A stretch of 64,000 nt of DNA from a virus: positions 113,188 through 177,187 of IMG/VR virus record IMGVR_UViG_3300043446_003158. One strand, given 5' to 3'. Position numbers and translations under genes: made by a program. The notes under the pieces were generated by a model. It made no database searches. It saw only the letters and a list, made by a program, of their open reading frames with translations, and was not told where the DNA came from. Positions 56,221 to 61,637 of the stretch are shown piece after piece (the first letter of the stretch is position 1; each line of letters opens with the position of its first letter).

Positions 56221-56981
56221 CAAATAACTCTTGTTTTTTCGTGACCGACTCGTACACGTGGATCGCACCAAATTTCAAAGCCTGCTTCCTTTGCATCCAA
56301 ACAGAAACTGACATCTTCTCCACACATGTCTTGAACATCACCAGATTCAAAAACTTGCATCTTTGGAGCAAACCAAGGATATTTCATATCCGAATGCTCA
56401 AATACACCGTGCTTAATCAGCAACCAACCAAATCCAGTATAATCAACTGTAAATGGTTTGCGGCGCTTGGAGATTGTTTCAAGAGTTTCATGATTCATAA
56501 CTCCACCATTACTGCGGAAATCTTCTTCATCTAACCAGTGTGCAACGGAAGTAGTCATGCCGTCTTCGGTACAATACCAACCTGCTGCAATATCTTTATC
56601 CATCAAAACCAATTGTAAAAACTTTTCAGTGTTGAATACAATATCAGAGTCAATCCAAAGTTGATAATCATAATTAAGTTTTCCGTCCCAAGGAAGTTGA
56701 TCAGGTCCACGAAGAACGTTTGCCCCCAAACACTTACAGCGGGCAAAATTTACCATGGAACTGTAATCTTGAGAAATTTGAATACTTGCCCCGTTCTGCA
56801 CGAGGTCGAAGCACATTTGAATAAAACTCTTTAGAAATGTATACGAACAACCTCTTCCAGGTAAGCAAAAAACGATTGATTTTCCACGAATCATTTCTTT
56901 TGCTTTTTCAAAATCAAACTCTGGATCGGCTGAACTTGTGGCAACTGGTGCCTTTGCTTTTACGGTAAATCCTTTAGCCAT
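56220..56981 (-). CDS. GT-A-type glycosyltransferase family protein
   Basis: This 253-residue protein has an N-terminal Rossmann-like half (IVFCLPGRGCSYTFLKSFIQ) and a DxD-like metal motif DSD at 111-113 in YQLWIDSDIVFN, then DIAAGWYCTEDG, FGWLLIKHGVFE and FCLDAKEAGFEIWCDPRVRV followed by GHEK. These are hallmarks of nucleotide-diphosphate-sugar (GT2-like) transferases widely carried by cyanophages. The acceptor is not known; phage DNA, virion proteins or host lipopolysaccharide are all possible. Confidence 0.82.
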   Translation of the reverse strand: MAKGFTVKAKAPVATSSADPEFDFEKAKEMIRGKSIVFCLPGRGCSYTFLKSFIQMCFDLVQNGASIQISQDYSSMVNFARCKCLGANVLRGPDQLPWDGKLNYDYQLWIDSDIVFNTEKFLQLVLMDKDIAAGWYCTEDGMTTSVAHWLDEEDFRSNGGVMNHETLETISKRRKPFTVDYTGFGWLLIKHGVFEHSDMKYPWFAPKMQVFESGDVQDMCGEDVSFCLDAKEAGFEIWCDPRVRVGHEKTRVI

Positions 56982-57029
56982 AATAGGAATAATTTTACTT
57001 CAGTATCATACAGTATTATGTATAAAATG

Positions 57030-57203
57030 TCAATTTTTGTTCTCTTTCAGAACTATTTCATCTCCGTCGACTTTTAATTTTATCTCAGTATCTTCGTACC
57101 ATGAAAATTCATTTACCACCCATTCAGGAATTGTAATATAATACTCACCACTTACTGGATCTACTTGCAATAGCTGGCAGCTTTCTTCAAAGTTCTTCTT
57201 CAT
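57030..57203 (-). CDS. 57-residue AbrB/SpoVT-like small protein
   Basis: This gene encodes MKKNFEESCQLLQVDPVSGE, then YYITIPEWVVNEFSWYEDTE and IKLKVDGDEIVLKENKN. The pattern 'xYYITIPEWVVNEFxWxEDTEIxLxVDGDEIVLxE' is that of a swapped-hairpin AbrB-type DNA-binding domain and is common in cyanophages. It could be a small transcription regulator. Its upstream region contains TATACT/TATATAAAA but no convincing -35. It is the first gene downstream of the GC-rich array. Confidence 0.7.
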   Translation of the reverse strand: MKKNFEESCQLLQVDPVSGEYYITIPEWVVNEFSWYEDTEIKLKVDGDEIVLKENKN

Positions 57204-57450
57204 TCCATTCTTGTTTTGTATTTTGTTTTATATAGTATATTTTGAAATTATAATCGACCTGTGGGGCGAATTTTTATGGGGGAAATTTTTTTAGGTTCAG
57301 AGAATTATAAGTCTCATTTGGGTAACACTTTATAGATTGAGGGATCCATCGTTTTTATAAACCACGCGCCCCGCCATCACGATACCGTTATACCATAATA
57401 CTGTGATTTTGCACGAACGAACAGGGGGGCGTGTGCCGCCCCCCGAACTG
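57204..57450. other. Intergenic boundary between AT-rich genome and GC-rich array
   Basis: No gene is visible in these 247 bases. The stretch from 57204 to about 57355 is AT-rich, like the structural region. From about 57360 the sequence becomes GC-rich (ACCACGCGCCCCGCC). A perfect GGGGGGC/GCCCCCC hairpin (57424-57444, seven-base loop) follows the first array gene on the minus strand and may end its transcript, though there is no T-tract. Confidence 0.5.
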
Positions 57451-57642
57451 TCACTGCACGTCGCCCAGGGCGCTGTTCGTGGTGCTCATGCGGGTGCCGC
57501 GTGAACCAGCAGCGCCGCCATGGGTGCGAACGCGGGTGCTGCCGCCCTTGATCTGATTTGCCCAGCGGTTGGCACGGGTGCCATGGGCAACGGGCAGGCG
57601 GGTGATCGTGAACTGGATGCCGTCGATGGTGGTGGTGGTCAT
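57451..57642 (-). CDS. 63-residue basic array protein
   Basis: MTTTTIDGIQFTITRLPVAH begins a basic protein with RANRWANQIKGGSTRVRTHG and GGAAGSRGTRMSTTNSALGD. It looks like a short beta hairpin followed by a disordered basic tail. It is the last cassette of the GC-rich array and has its own promoter at 57668-57696. No Shine-Dalgarno sequence is present before the ATG. No family recognised. Confidence 0.65.
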   Translation of the reverse strand: MTTTTIDGIQFTITRLPVAHGTRANRWANQIKGGSTRVRTHGGAAGSRGTRMSTTNSALGDVQ

Positions 57643-57707
57643 CGGGTGTGGTGCGGTTTGCTCTGGAATTCTACAGGGTCAGGGGGCAGGGGTCAACCCA
57701 CCCCCTG
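57643..57707 (-). promoter_or_regulatory. Array promoter unit 1 (TTGACC-17-TAGAAT with hairpin)
   Basis: -35 TTGACC (57691-57696), 17-base spacer, -10 TAGAAT (57668-57673). The -35 lies inside an inverted repeat CAGGGGG/CCCCCTG (57680-57686 and 57701-57707). The leader CCAGAGCAAACCGCA then leads directly to the ATG at 57642. The same layout precedes several neighbouring genes. Confidence 0.8.
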
Positions 57708-57712
57708 TAGGA

Positions 57713-57973
57713 TCAGATGCCTGCCATCGCGGCAACCAGGCGATCACGCTTGCGGATCGCGGTGGGCACGATGAACCAGAGGTCACGCTTGCCGCTGTCG
57801 GAGCGGGTGGCATCCAGGGTGCCGCCCTTCTCCATGTCAACCATGAGGGCGTGGATGGTGCCCTTATGGCGGCGGGGGTCCATGCCCATGGCGCGAACCA
57901 GGTCGCTGCAGGTCATCGGGCCGTCGTTGATCAGGCGGGTGCGGATCGCGGTGCGGATGATGGAGGTCAGCAT
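57713..57973 (-). CDS. 86-residue array protein, possible winged-helix
   Basis: MLTSIIRTAIRTRLINDGPM begins a helical protein with TCSDLVRAMGMDPRRHKGTI, HALMVDMEKGGTLDATRSDS and GKRDLWFIVPTAIRKRDRLV. The helix-turn-helix-like 'MTCSDLVRAMGMDPRRHKGTIHALM' followed by a hairpin 'GTLDATRSDSGKRDLWFIV' looks like a winged-helix DNA-binding domain. If so it could regulate transcription, including the palindromic promoters of the array. The start at 57973 follows the conserved leader; a longer reading would translate the leader itself. Confidence 0.7.
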   Translation of the reverse strand: MLTSIIRTAIRTRLINDGPMTCSDLVRAMGMDPRRHKGTIHALMVDMEKGGTLDATRSDSGKRDLWFIVPTAIRKRDRLVAAMAGI

Positions 57974-58036
57974 CGGGTGCGTTGCGGTTTGCTCTGGAAT
58001 TCTACAGGGTGGGCGGGGCACCCGTCAAGGTGCCCC
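57974..58036 (-). promoter_or_regulatory. Array promoter unit 2 (TTGACG-18-TAGAAT with hairpin)
   Basis: -35 TTGACG (58023-58028) is exactly the six-base loop of an eight-pair hairpin GGGGCACC/GGTGCCCC (58015-58022 and 58029-58036). After an 18-base spacer comes TAGAAT (57999-58004) and the leader CCAGAGCAAACCGCA. Confidence 0.82.
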
Positions 58037-58043
58037 ATAGGGG

Positions 58044-58268
58044 TCAGTACCCCAACCAGGAGAGGAACTCACCGCAGTCGATGCGCTCACCCTGCAGGTG
58101 CCCGTACTCCTTGCGGAAGTCGTAGAGGCAGGAGTGCATCTCTGCAGACTCCAGGGCGATGTGCCAGGCGATGGTGTCGTCGGCGGGGTGAGAGCAATCC
58201 CACAGAATGTCGGAGAAGGTGGTGCCAGGGGCGTACACGTTGAGGCAGTCGCGGAGGGCGGTGGTCAT
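58044..58268 (-). CDS. 74-residue acidic array protein
   Basis: MTTALRDCLNVYAPGTTFSD begins a protein with ILWDCSHPADDTIAWHIALE and SAEMHSCLYDFRKEYGHLQG, ending CGEFLSWLGY. It has four cysteines, but they show no zinc-ribbon spacing. It has its own promoter cassette. No family recognised. Confidence 0.65.
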   Translation of the reverse strand: MTTALRDCLNVYAPGTTFSDILWDCSHPADDTIAWHIALESAEMHSCLYDFRKEYGHLQGERIDCGEFLSWLGY

Positions 58269-58327
58269 CGGGTGCGATGCGTTTGCTCTGGAATTCTACA
58301 GGATGGGGGGTCGTTTGCCAACCCCCC
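58269..58327 (-). promoter_or_regulatory. Array promoter unit 3 (TTGGCA-17-TAGAAT with hairpin)
   Basis: TTGGCA (58316-58321), 17-base spacer, TAGAAT (58293-58298). A GGGGGGT/ACCCCCC hairpin (58305-58311 and 58321-58327) holds most of the -35 in its loop. The leader is a variant in which one C is lost (CAAACGCA). Confidence 0.75.
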
Positions 58328-58334
58328 TGGGGGG

Positions 58335-58553
58335 TCAGATCTGCTCTGCCATCTGCTGCTCCATCTGCTCACGGATCATGGCACGGATGGCGAAGGCGCT
58401 CTCACGGATGCTGCGGCAGGAGTCGGCACTCAGGTCATTCTCACCAGCGCGGGCGGCCTCCTCATTCTCAAACCAGCGGATGCCTGCGTCGATCAGGGCA
58501 TGGCAGATCTCATCAGCGATGGCAGGGGTCACGGTCAGGGTGAGGGTGGTCAT
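58335..58553 (-). CDS. 72-residue helical array protein
   Basis: MTTLTLTVTPAIADEICHAL begins a protein with IDAGIRWFENEEAARAGEND and SIRESAFAIRAMIREQMEQQ. It has a short strand, then two helices, and ends in a Gln/Met-rich helix. It has its own cassette promoter. No family recognised. Confidence 0.65.
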   Translation of the reverse strand: MTTLTLTVTPAIADEICHALIDAGIRWFENEEAARAGENDLSADSCRSIRESAFAIRAMIREQMEQQMAEQI

Positions 58554-58613
58554 CGGGTGTGGTGCGGTTTGCTTGAGAATTCTACAGGATGAAGGGGAGG
58601 GGGTCAACCCCTC
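58554..58613 (-). promoter_or_regulatory. Array promoter unit 4 (TTGACC-17-TAGAAT with hairpin)
   Basis: TTGACC (58602-58607), 17-base spacer, TAGAAT (58579-58584), then a leader in which CTCAAGCAAACCGCA replaces CCAGAGCAAACCGCA. The hairpin GAGGGG/CCCCTC (58597-58602 and 58608-58613) puts the -35 in the loop and also covers the last codon of the upstream gene. Confidence 0.78.
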
Positions 58614-58809
58614 ACACCCGCGTCACGGTCAGGCGCTTCCATCCTTCGATGCGGTAGTAGCGGATCTCCTCCAGGATGGAGTTGACCACGTTGTTGTGCT
58701 GGCGGTCAAACCCCTTGGGCGTGGTGGGACGGCGGCGGCGGCGGTACTCTACGGCAGTAGTGCCATCGGCACGGTCCAGTTCGATGCGGTAGAGGCAGGT
58801 GCTGGTCAT
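58612..58809 (-). CDS. 65-residue basic array protein
   Basis: MTSTCLYRIELDRADGTTAV begins a protein with EYRRRRRPTTPKGFDRQHNN and SILEEIRYYRIEGWKRLTVT. The strand-helix-strand layout, with a run of five arginines in the loop, suggests a small alpha/beta nucleic-acid-binding fold. It has its own cassette promoter. No family recognised. Confidence 0.65.
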   Translation of the reverse strand: MTSTCLYRIELDRADGTTAVEYRRRRRPTTPKGFDRQHNNVVNSILEEIRYYRIEGWKRLTVTRV

Positions 58810-58870
58810 CGGGTCCGTTGCGGTTTGCTCTGGAATTCTACAGGGTCGGCGGTGGGAGGTCAACCCTCCC
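58810..58870 (-). promoter_or_regulatory. Array promoter unit 5 (TTGACC-17-TAGAAT with hairpin)
   Basis: TTGACC (58858-58863), 17-base spacer, TAGAAT (58835-58840), conserved leader CCAGAGCAAACCGCA. Hairpin GGGAGG/CCTCCC (58854-58859 and 58865-58870). The TGA stop of the upstream 59-residue gene (58860-58862) is embedded in the -35 hexamer. Confidence 0.8.
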
Positions 58871-59039
58871 AGGTCACCACGTCGGCGGCGTAGTGTTCGG
58901 CATACCGTGCTGCCCACCAGTACCCCTCAGCAGGGTTGATCTGTCCAGCGAAGCGATCCTGGGGGGCATCGTCAGTCTTACGGGTCACCCACATGGTTTC
59001 GCGGGTCTGCAGGTCGGAGCACTGGGAGAAGATTGCCAT
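58860..59039 (-). CDS. 59-residue array protein
   Basis: MAIFSQCSDLQTRETMWVTR begins a protein with KTDDAPQDRFAGQINPAEGY and WWAARYAEHYAADVVTWEG. It is compact, with several tryptophans and tyrosines. Its stop codon is shared with the -35 box of the next promoter. It is read from the second promoter type (TGCTACACTACCC). Confidence 0.65.
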   Translation of the reverse strand: MAIFSQCSDLQTRETMWVTRKTDDAPQDRFAGQINPAEGYWWAARYAEHYAADVVTWEG

Positions 59040-59074
59040 GGGTGCGGTTGCGGTTGCTTGGGTAGTGTAGCAGG
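59040..59074 (-). promoter_or_regulatory. Array promoter unit 6 (extended -10 TGCTACACT)
   Basis: TGCTACACT with -10 TACACT at 59064-59069, followed by ACCCAAGCAACCGCAACC. The same core precedes the 61-residue gene's downstream neighbour at 59269. No good -35 is visible, so it would rely on the extended -10. Confidence 0.55.
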
Positions 59075-59245
59075 TCAGCGGCGCTCACCGCACCAGGCGG
59101 GGTCGGCGGTGCAGAGGGCGTCTGCCATGCGCTCCTGGTGAGCGTCAACGGTTGCCGCGGCCTTCAGGGTCCAGGCACCTGCCACGATGCTCACAGAGCA
59201 GAAGAGCATGGCAGCGATGGCATTGTGGAGAGTGCGGTCGGTCAT
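59075..59245 (-). CDS. 56-residue membrane microprotein
   Basis: MTDRTLHNAIAAMLFCSVSI continues VAGAWTLKAAATVDAHQERM and ends ADALCTADPAWCGERR. Residues about 9-28 form one hydrophobic membrane segment or signal anchor, followed by a soluble tail with two cysteines. It is likely a single-pass inner-membrane or exported small protein. No family recognised. Confidence 0.65.
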   Translation of the reverse strand: MTDRTLHNAIAAMLFCSVSIVAGAWTLKAAATVDAHQERMADALCTADPAWCGERR

Positions 59246-59279
59246 GGTGGGGTTGCGGTTGCTTGGGTAGTGTAGCAGG
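59246..59279 (-). promoter_or_regulatory. Array promoter unit 7 (extended -10 TGCTACACT)
   Basis: TGACCTGCTACACTACCC with TACACT at 59269-59274 and the leader AAGCAACCGCAACC, a near copy of unit 6. Confidence 0.55.
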
Positions 59280-59465
59280 TCAGAAGCGAACTGCCCAGTT
59301 CGGGTCGGTCAGGCAGTTGATCCAGGCGCACCAGTTGCCGTTGGTGCTCACGCAGAACAGGTCATTGCCCTGGCGCTGCTCAACCACCACCACGGGGTCG
59401 CCTGCCATCTGGTTTGCCAGGCGGTTCTTTGCCTTGGCGGAGATGGGGGTCAGGGTCACGGTCAT
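59280..59465 (-). CDS. 61-residue array protein
   Basis: MTVTLTPISAKAKNRLANQM begins a protein with AGDPVVVVEQRQGNDLFCVS and TNGNWCAWINCLTDPNWAVR. It has a short helix, then a beta-rich half with three cysteines. Its opening 'ISAKAKNRLANQM-GDPVVVVEQ' suggests a small alpha/beta fold. No family recognised. Confidence 0.65.
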   Translation of the reverse strand: MTVTLTPISAKAKNRLANQMAGDPVVVVEQRQGNDLFCVSTNGNWCAWINCLTDPNWAVRF

Positions 59466-59524
59466 CGGTCGGTTGCGGTTGAGAGAATTCTAGTCTATGG
59501 ATGGGGAGGGGGTCAACCCTCCCC
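59466..59524 (-). promoter_or_regulatory. Array promoter unit 8 (TTGACC-18-TAGAAT with hairpin)
   Basis: TTGACC (59511-59516) is exactly the loop of an eight-pair hairpin GGGGAGGG/CCCTCCCC (59503-59510 and 59517-59524). After an 18-base spacer comes TAGAAT (59487-59492), then the leader TCTCTCAACCGCAACC. Confidence 0.82.
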
Positions 59525-59531
59525 GTAGGGG

Positions 59532-59696
59532 TCACCAGAGCAGGTCAGCGATTGCTTCCAGGCGCTGCTGGCGGGATGCCAGTTCCTTGAGGATTGCCCG
59601 CTGCTCCTTGGCGGTGGGGTTTCCTTCCCACAACCACTCCTCCAGTTGAAAGGAGGTCAGGTCGTCAAAGGCGGTGGCGATGGTTCCGTCCAGCAT
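59532..59696 (-). CDS. 54-residue acidic helical array protein
   Basis: MLDGTIATAFDDLTSFQLEE begins a protein with WLWEGNPTAKEQRAILKELA and SRQQRLEAIADLLW. It has two helices with an amphipathic coil and could be a small binding protein. Start chosen after the leader. No family recognised. Confidence 0.65.
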   Translation of the reverse strand: MLDGTIATAFDDLTSFQLEEWLWEGNPTAKEQRAILKELASRQQRLEAIADLLW

Positions 59697-59758
59697 GGGG
59701 TCGGTTGCGGTTTGCTCTGGAATTCTACAGGGTGAAGGGGAGGGCGTCAACCCTCCCC
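59697..59758 (-). promoter_or_regulatory. Array promoter unit 9 (TTGACG-17-TAGAAT with hairpin)
   Basis: TTGACG (59745-59750) is exactly the loop of an eight-pair hairpin GGGGAGGG/CCCTCCCC (59737-59744 and 59751-59758). A 17-base spacer, TAGAAT (59722-59727) and the full leader CCAGAGCAAACCGCA follow. Confidence 0.82.
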
Positions 59759-59765
59759 ATAGGGG

Positions 59766-59990
59766 TCAAACGGCAACCCAGTAGGATTTGCCGTTGCTCT
59801 CCTGCTGCTCTGCCATGATGTAGTCGGCGCTGCCATAGGCGCTGCGCCATCCCTGGACCTGGTAGTAGCAGTCCTCCAGGGTGGTGGCGTAGGCAAGGGT
59901 GCGGGCGATCTTACCGCCCTTCACGAACGCCACCGCGAACGGGTAGCGGGTGGGGGAGAGGATCGTCTGCAGGGGGGTGGGGTCGGTCAT
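59766..59990 (-). CDS. 74-residue array protein
   Basis: MTDPTPLQTILSPTRYPFAV begins a protein with AFVKGGKIARTLAYATTLED and CYYQVQGWRSAYGSADYIMA. The layout is strand-strand-helix. It is transcribed from the second promoter family at 60015. No family recognised. Confidence 0.65.
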   Translation of the reverse strand: MTDPTPLQTILSPTRYPFAVAFVKGGKIARTLAYATTLEDCYYQVQGWRSAYGSADYIMAEQQESNGKSYWVAV

Positions 59991-60059
59991 CGGTTCGGGT
60001 GGTGAACTTCGATCAGTATAGCAGGTCAGGAGGCAAAGGGGAGGGGGTGTGCCCCTCCG
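59991..60059 (-). promoter_or_regulatory. Array promoter unit 10 (extended -10 TGCTATACT)
   Basis: TGCTATACTGATCGAAGTTC with TATACT at 60015-60020. A GGAGGGG/CCCCTCC-type hairpin lies just upstream near 60039-60058. There is no -35 match at 17 bases, but the extended TGC-TATACT is strong. Confidence 0.65.
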
Positions 60060-60090
60060 CTGTGCCACCTAGCGGGTGGGCGCAGCGTGA

Positions 60091-60240
60091 TCAGAAGTCG
60101 ATGGCATCAAGTGTAGGGTCTGCGCCATACTCATCACATTCGTCAACACTATCCCCCAGAACAAGAGTGTCAAGAATTTGCAGGATTTGTTCGCCGTTGT
60201 TACCAGAGCGGAGGAGAGAAAGCGCAAGGTCGCGGGTCAT
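60091..60240 (-). CDS. 49-residue acidic array protein
   Basis: MTRDLALSLLRSGNNGEQIL begins a protein with QILDTLVLGDSVDECDEYGA and ends DPTLDAIDF. The 'ALSLLRxGNNGEQILxILDTL' helix pattern is a frequent small cyanophage protein as I recall. It is less GC-rich than the cassettes below it. Its upstream region has no clear promoter. Function unknown. Confidence 0.7.
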   Translation of the reverse strand: MTRDLALSLLRSGNNGEQILQILDTLVLGDSVDECDEYGADPTLDAIDF

Positions 60241-60298
60241 CGTAGAGTTTGCAATTGGGTGTAATTGGGTGTCTTTATGGGCGCACCCGTTCCCTGTA

Positions 60299-60460
60299 TC
60301 ATCGCTCTAGTTGTGCCAGCGATGAGGGGGCGATGTGAGAAGGCGAACCGCAGGAGCGGTAGAACTCTACCATGCGATCTGCCTCCTCCTTGGTTGTGAA
60401 CCACTGGGAGCGCCACTCACACTGGTTGTAGGGGGTCTGATAGCGAACTTCGAAGCGCAT
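60299..60460 (-). CDS. 53-residue array protein
   Basis: MRFEVRYQTPYNQCEWRSQW begins a protein with FTTKEEADRMVEFYRSCGSP and ends SHIAPSSLAQLER. The strand-strand-helix layout with 'WFTTKEEADRMVEFYRSCGSP' is a common small cyanophage protein. The 34-base sequence around its promoter and leader is identical to that of the 88-residue gene upstream. Confidence 0.7.
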   Translation of the reverse strand: MRFEVRYQTPYNQCEWRSQWFTTKEEADRMVEFYRSCGSPSHIAPSSLAQLER

Positions 60461-60518
60461 GGGGTTGGTTGCGAACTTGATCAGTGTAGCATGGCGGAGG
60501 GGGTGCTGGGCACCCCCG
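60461..60518 (-). promoter_or_regulatory. Array promoter unit 12 (extended -10 TGCTACACT)
   Basis: TGCTACACTGATCAAGTTC with TACACT at 60483-60488, then GCAACCAACCCC to the ATG. A perfect GGGGGTGC/GCACCCCC hairpin lies just upstream at about 60498-60516. Identical core to unit 13. Confidence 0.65.
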
Positions 60519-60524
60519 TGAGAT

Positions 60525-60791
60525 TCAGAAGTCGAACACGTCGCCGTTGATCTCTGCTCGGTTGATCTCTGGATCGTTCCACATCACACCGTCAGGGGTT
60601 TGAGTGCTGCCGTGATCATAGAACGCTTCCAGCAGTTCTTCATAGCAGCAAACGTCATTCTGCTGAATGAAGTCTTGGATGCTTTCGTCATTCTCAATCC
60701 ACAGAACAACGTTCCAGGTTTTGTAGTTTGTCCACCCGTTGTAGGTAACATCCAGCAGGTTGGTCTGGTGAGTGCGGGTTGCGGTTGCCAT
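60525..60791 (-). CDS. 88-residue conserved 'TNYxTWNV' phage protein
   Basis: MATATRTHQTNLLDVTYNGW begins a protein with TNYKTWNVVLWIENDESIQD, then ELLEAFYDHGSTQTPDGVMW and an acidic end. The phrase 'GWTNYKTWNVVLWIENDE' marks a small protein family spread among many phages and some bacteria, with unknown function. It is the best-conserved member of the array. Confidence 0.75.
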   Translation of the reverse strand: MATATRTHQTNLLDVTYNGWTNYKTWNVVLWIENDESIQDFIQQNDVCCYEELLEAFYDHGSTQTPDGVMWNDPEINRAEINGDVFDF

Positions 60792-60852
60792 GGGGTTGGT
60801 TGCGAACTTGATCAGTGTAGCACGGGAAGGGGGGCAGGAGCGCCCCCCAGGG
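60792..60852 (-). promoter_or_regulatory. Array promoter unit 13 (extended -10 TGCTACACT)
   Basis: TGCTACACTGATCAAGTTC with TACACT at 60814-60819. Upstream is a GGGGGGC/GCCCCCC hairpin (60829-60848). The leader is identical to unit 12. Confidence 0.65.
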
Positions 60853-60855
60853 CGC

Positions 60856-61032
60856 TCAGATGGCGCTGGTGCCCTTGCTCACCCACAGTGCCAGGCGCAT
60901 GGTGCCTGCCTTGCTCACCTGCTGGGCGGTGCGCCCCTGGGCGATGGCAGCAGTCTTCAGGGAGTTGCGGTGAGCATCGGCACCGCACACCATCACGTCA
61001 CGTGCTTGCTGGAGGAGTTGCTGCTGGGTCAT
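60856..61032 (-). CDS. 58-residue basic helical array protein
   Basis: MTQQQLLQQARDVMVCGADA begins a protein with HRNSLKTAAIAQGRTAQQVS and KAGTMRLALWVSKGTSAI. It is helical, Gln/Ala-rich at the start and basic at the end. No family recognised. Its promoter carries a distinct palindrome TGAACACGTTCA. Confidence 0.65.
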   Translation of the reverse strand: MTQQQLLQQARDVMVCGADAHRNSLKTAAIAQGRTAQQVSKAGTMRLALWVSKGTSAI

Positions 61033-61100
61033 GGTTGGTTCAGGTGTTGAACGTGTTCAGTATAGCATGGGGGTGGGGCACCCACACGGTGCCCCTGGGA
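61033..61100 (-). promoter_or_regulatory. Array promoter unit 14 (TGCTATACT, palindrome TGAACACGTTCA)
   Basis: TGCTATACT with TATACT at 61059-61064, directly followed by TGAACACGTTCA, a near-perfect palindrome covering the transcription start. A GGGGCACC/GGTGCCCC hairpin (about 61076-61096) lies upstream. Confidence 0.65.
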
Positions 61101-61102
61101 GA

Positions 61103-61276
61103 TCAGGCAGTGATCTCCATCCACTCCTGCTCGTCGCGGTAGATCACCACGGGAGCACCACCGAGTTCGATGCTCCAGTCGAAGGCAACGTCCACGGCGT
61201 GCTCTTCGCTGGTGAAGAACTCTGCGTGATCCATGCCAGTGCCCTTGGGGGCGGCGCTCCAGGAAACGAAGGTCAT
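61103..61276 (-). CDS. 57-residue acidic array protein
   Basis: MTFVSWSAAPKGTGMDHAEF begins a protein with FTSEEHAVDVAFDWSIELGG and APVVIYRDEQEWMEITA. The layout is alpha/beta, with a likely strand 'PVVIYRDEQEWMEI' at the end. No family recognised. Read from its own TGCTACACT promoter. Confidence 0.65.
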   Translation of the reverse strand: MTFVSWSAAPKGTGMDHAEFFTSEEHAVDVAFDWSIELGGAPVVIYRDEQEWMEITA

Positions 61277-61337
61277 CGGGTTCGGGCGTTGAACTTGATC
61301 AGTGTAGCACGGAAAGGGGGGCGTTGGTGCCCCCCGT
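61277..61337 (-). promoter_or_regulatory. Array promoter unit 15 (extended -10 TGCTACACT)
   Basis: TGCTACACTGATCAAGTTC with TACACT at 61301-61306, followed by the leader AACGCCCGAACCCG. A GGGGGGC/GCCCCCC hairpin lies upstream (61316-61336). Confidence 0.65.
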
Positions 61338-61342
61338 AGGGT

Positions 61343-61567
61343 TCACACGGTGGCAGGCACCTGGGTGAGTTGATCGCCACGAATAGCGAGGTTGATGAAC
61401 TTACCCACGGAGTCTTCGTTTTCGATCACCAGGTTGAGATCGGCAACGAAACCAGCAGGATCAGTCACGTTGTAGGTGTAGTCACGCCCACCGTTGAAAG
61501 TAACAGTCACTTGACCGTTCTGCACCTCGGAGATGTTTTCGATGGCGCTGGATTGAAACTTGAACAT
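61343..61567 (-). CDS. KTSC-like domain protein
   Basis: This protein is 74 residues from the ATG at 61567. It reads MFKFQSSAIENISEVQNGQV followed by TVTFNGGRDYTYNVTDP and a helical end. The 'SSAIENISxxxxGQVTVTFNGGRDYTY' pattern resembles the KTSC domain, a small beta domain found in phages and bacteria, often near DNA or lysyl-tRNA synthetase functions. It has a longer leader (about 65 bases) than its neighbours. Confidence 0.7.
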   Translation of the reverse strand: MFKFQSSAIENISEVQNGQVTVTFNGGRDYTYNVTDPAGFVADLNLVIENEDSVGKFINLAIRGDQLTQVPATV

Positions 61568-61637
61568 AATTAAGAAAAAAAGTAAAGGGTTGAGTGAAGT
61601 GTTTTGAGCGGGATGCTTCACCCCCGCTGATGTGATC

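Noticed and set aside
57569-58893. Long plus-strand reading frames (224 and 228 residues) across the array
   Set aside because: They run through the conserved promoter units and opposite the small minus-strand genes. The GC-rich sequence lacks stop codons by composition. The proteins are low in complexity and have no recognisable domain.
57640-59760. Regular repeated units resembling a CRISPR array
   Set aside because: The units are about 200-310 bases apart, the intervening sequence codes for proteins and the repeats contain promoter boxes; spacers of about 30 bases are absent.
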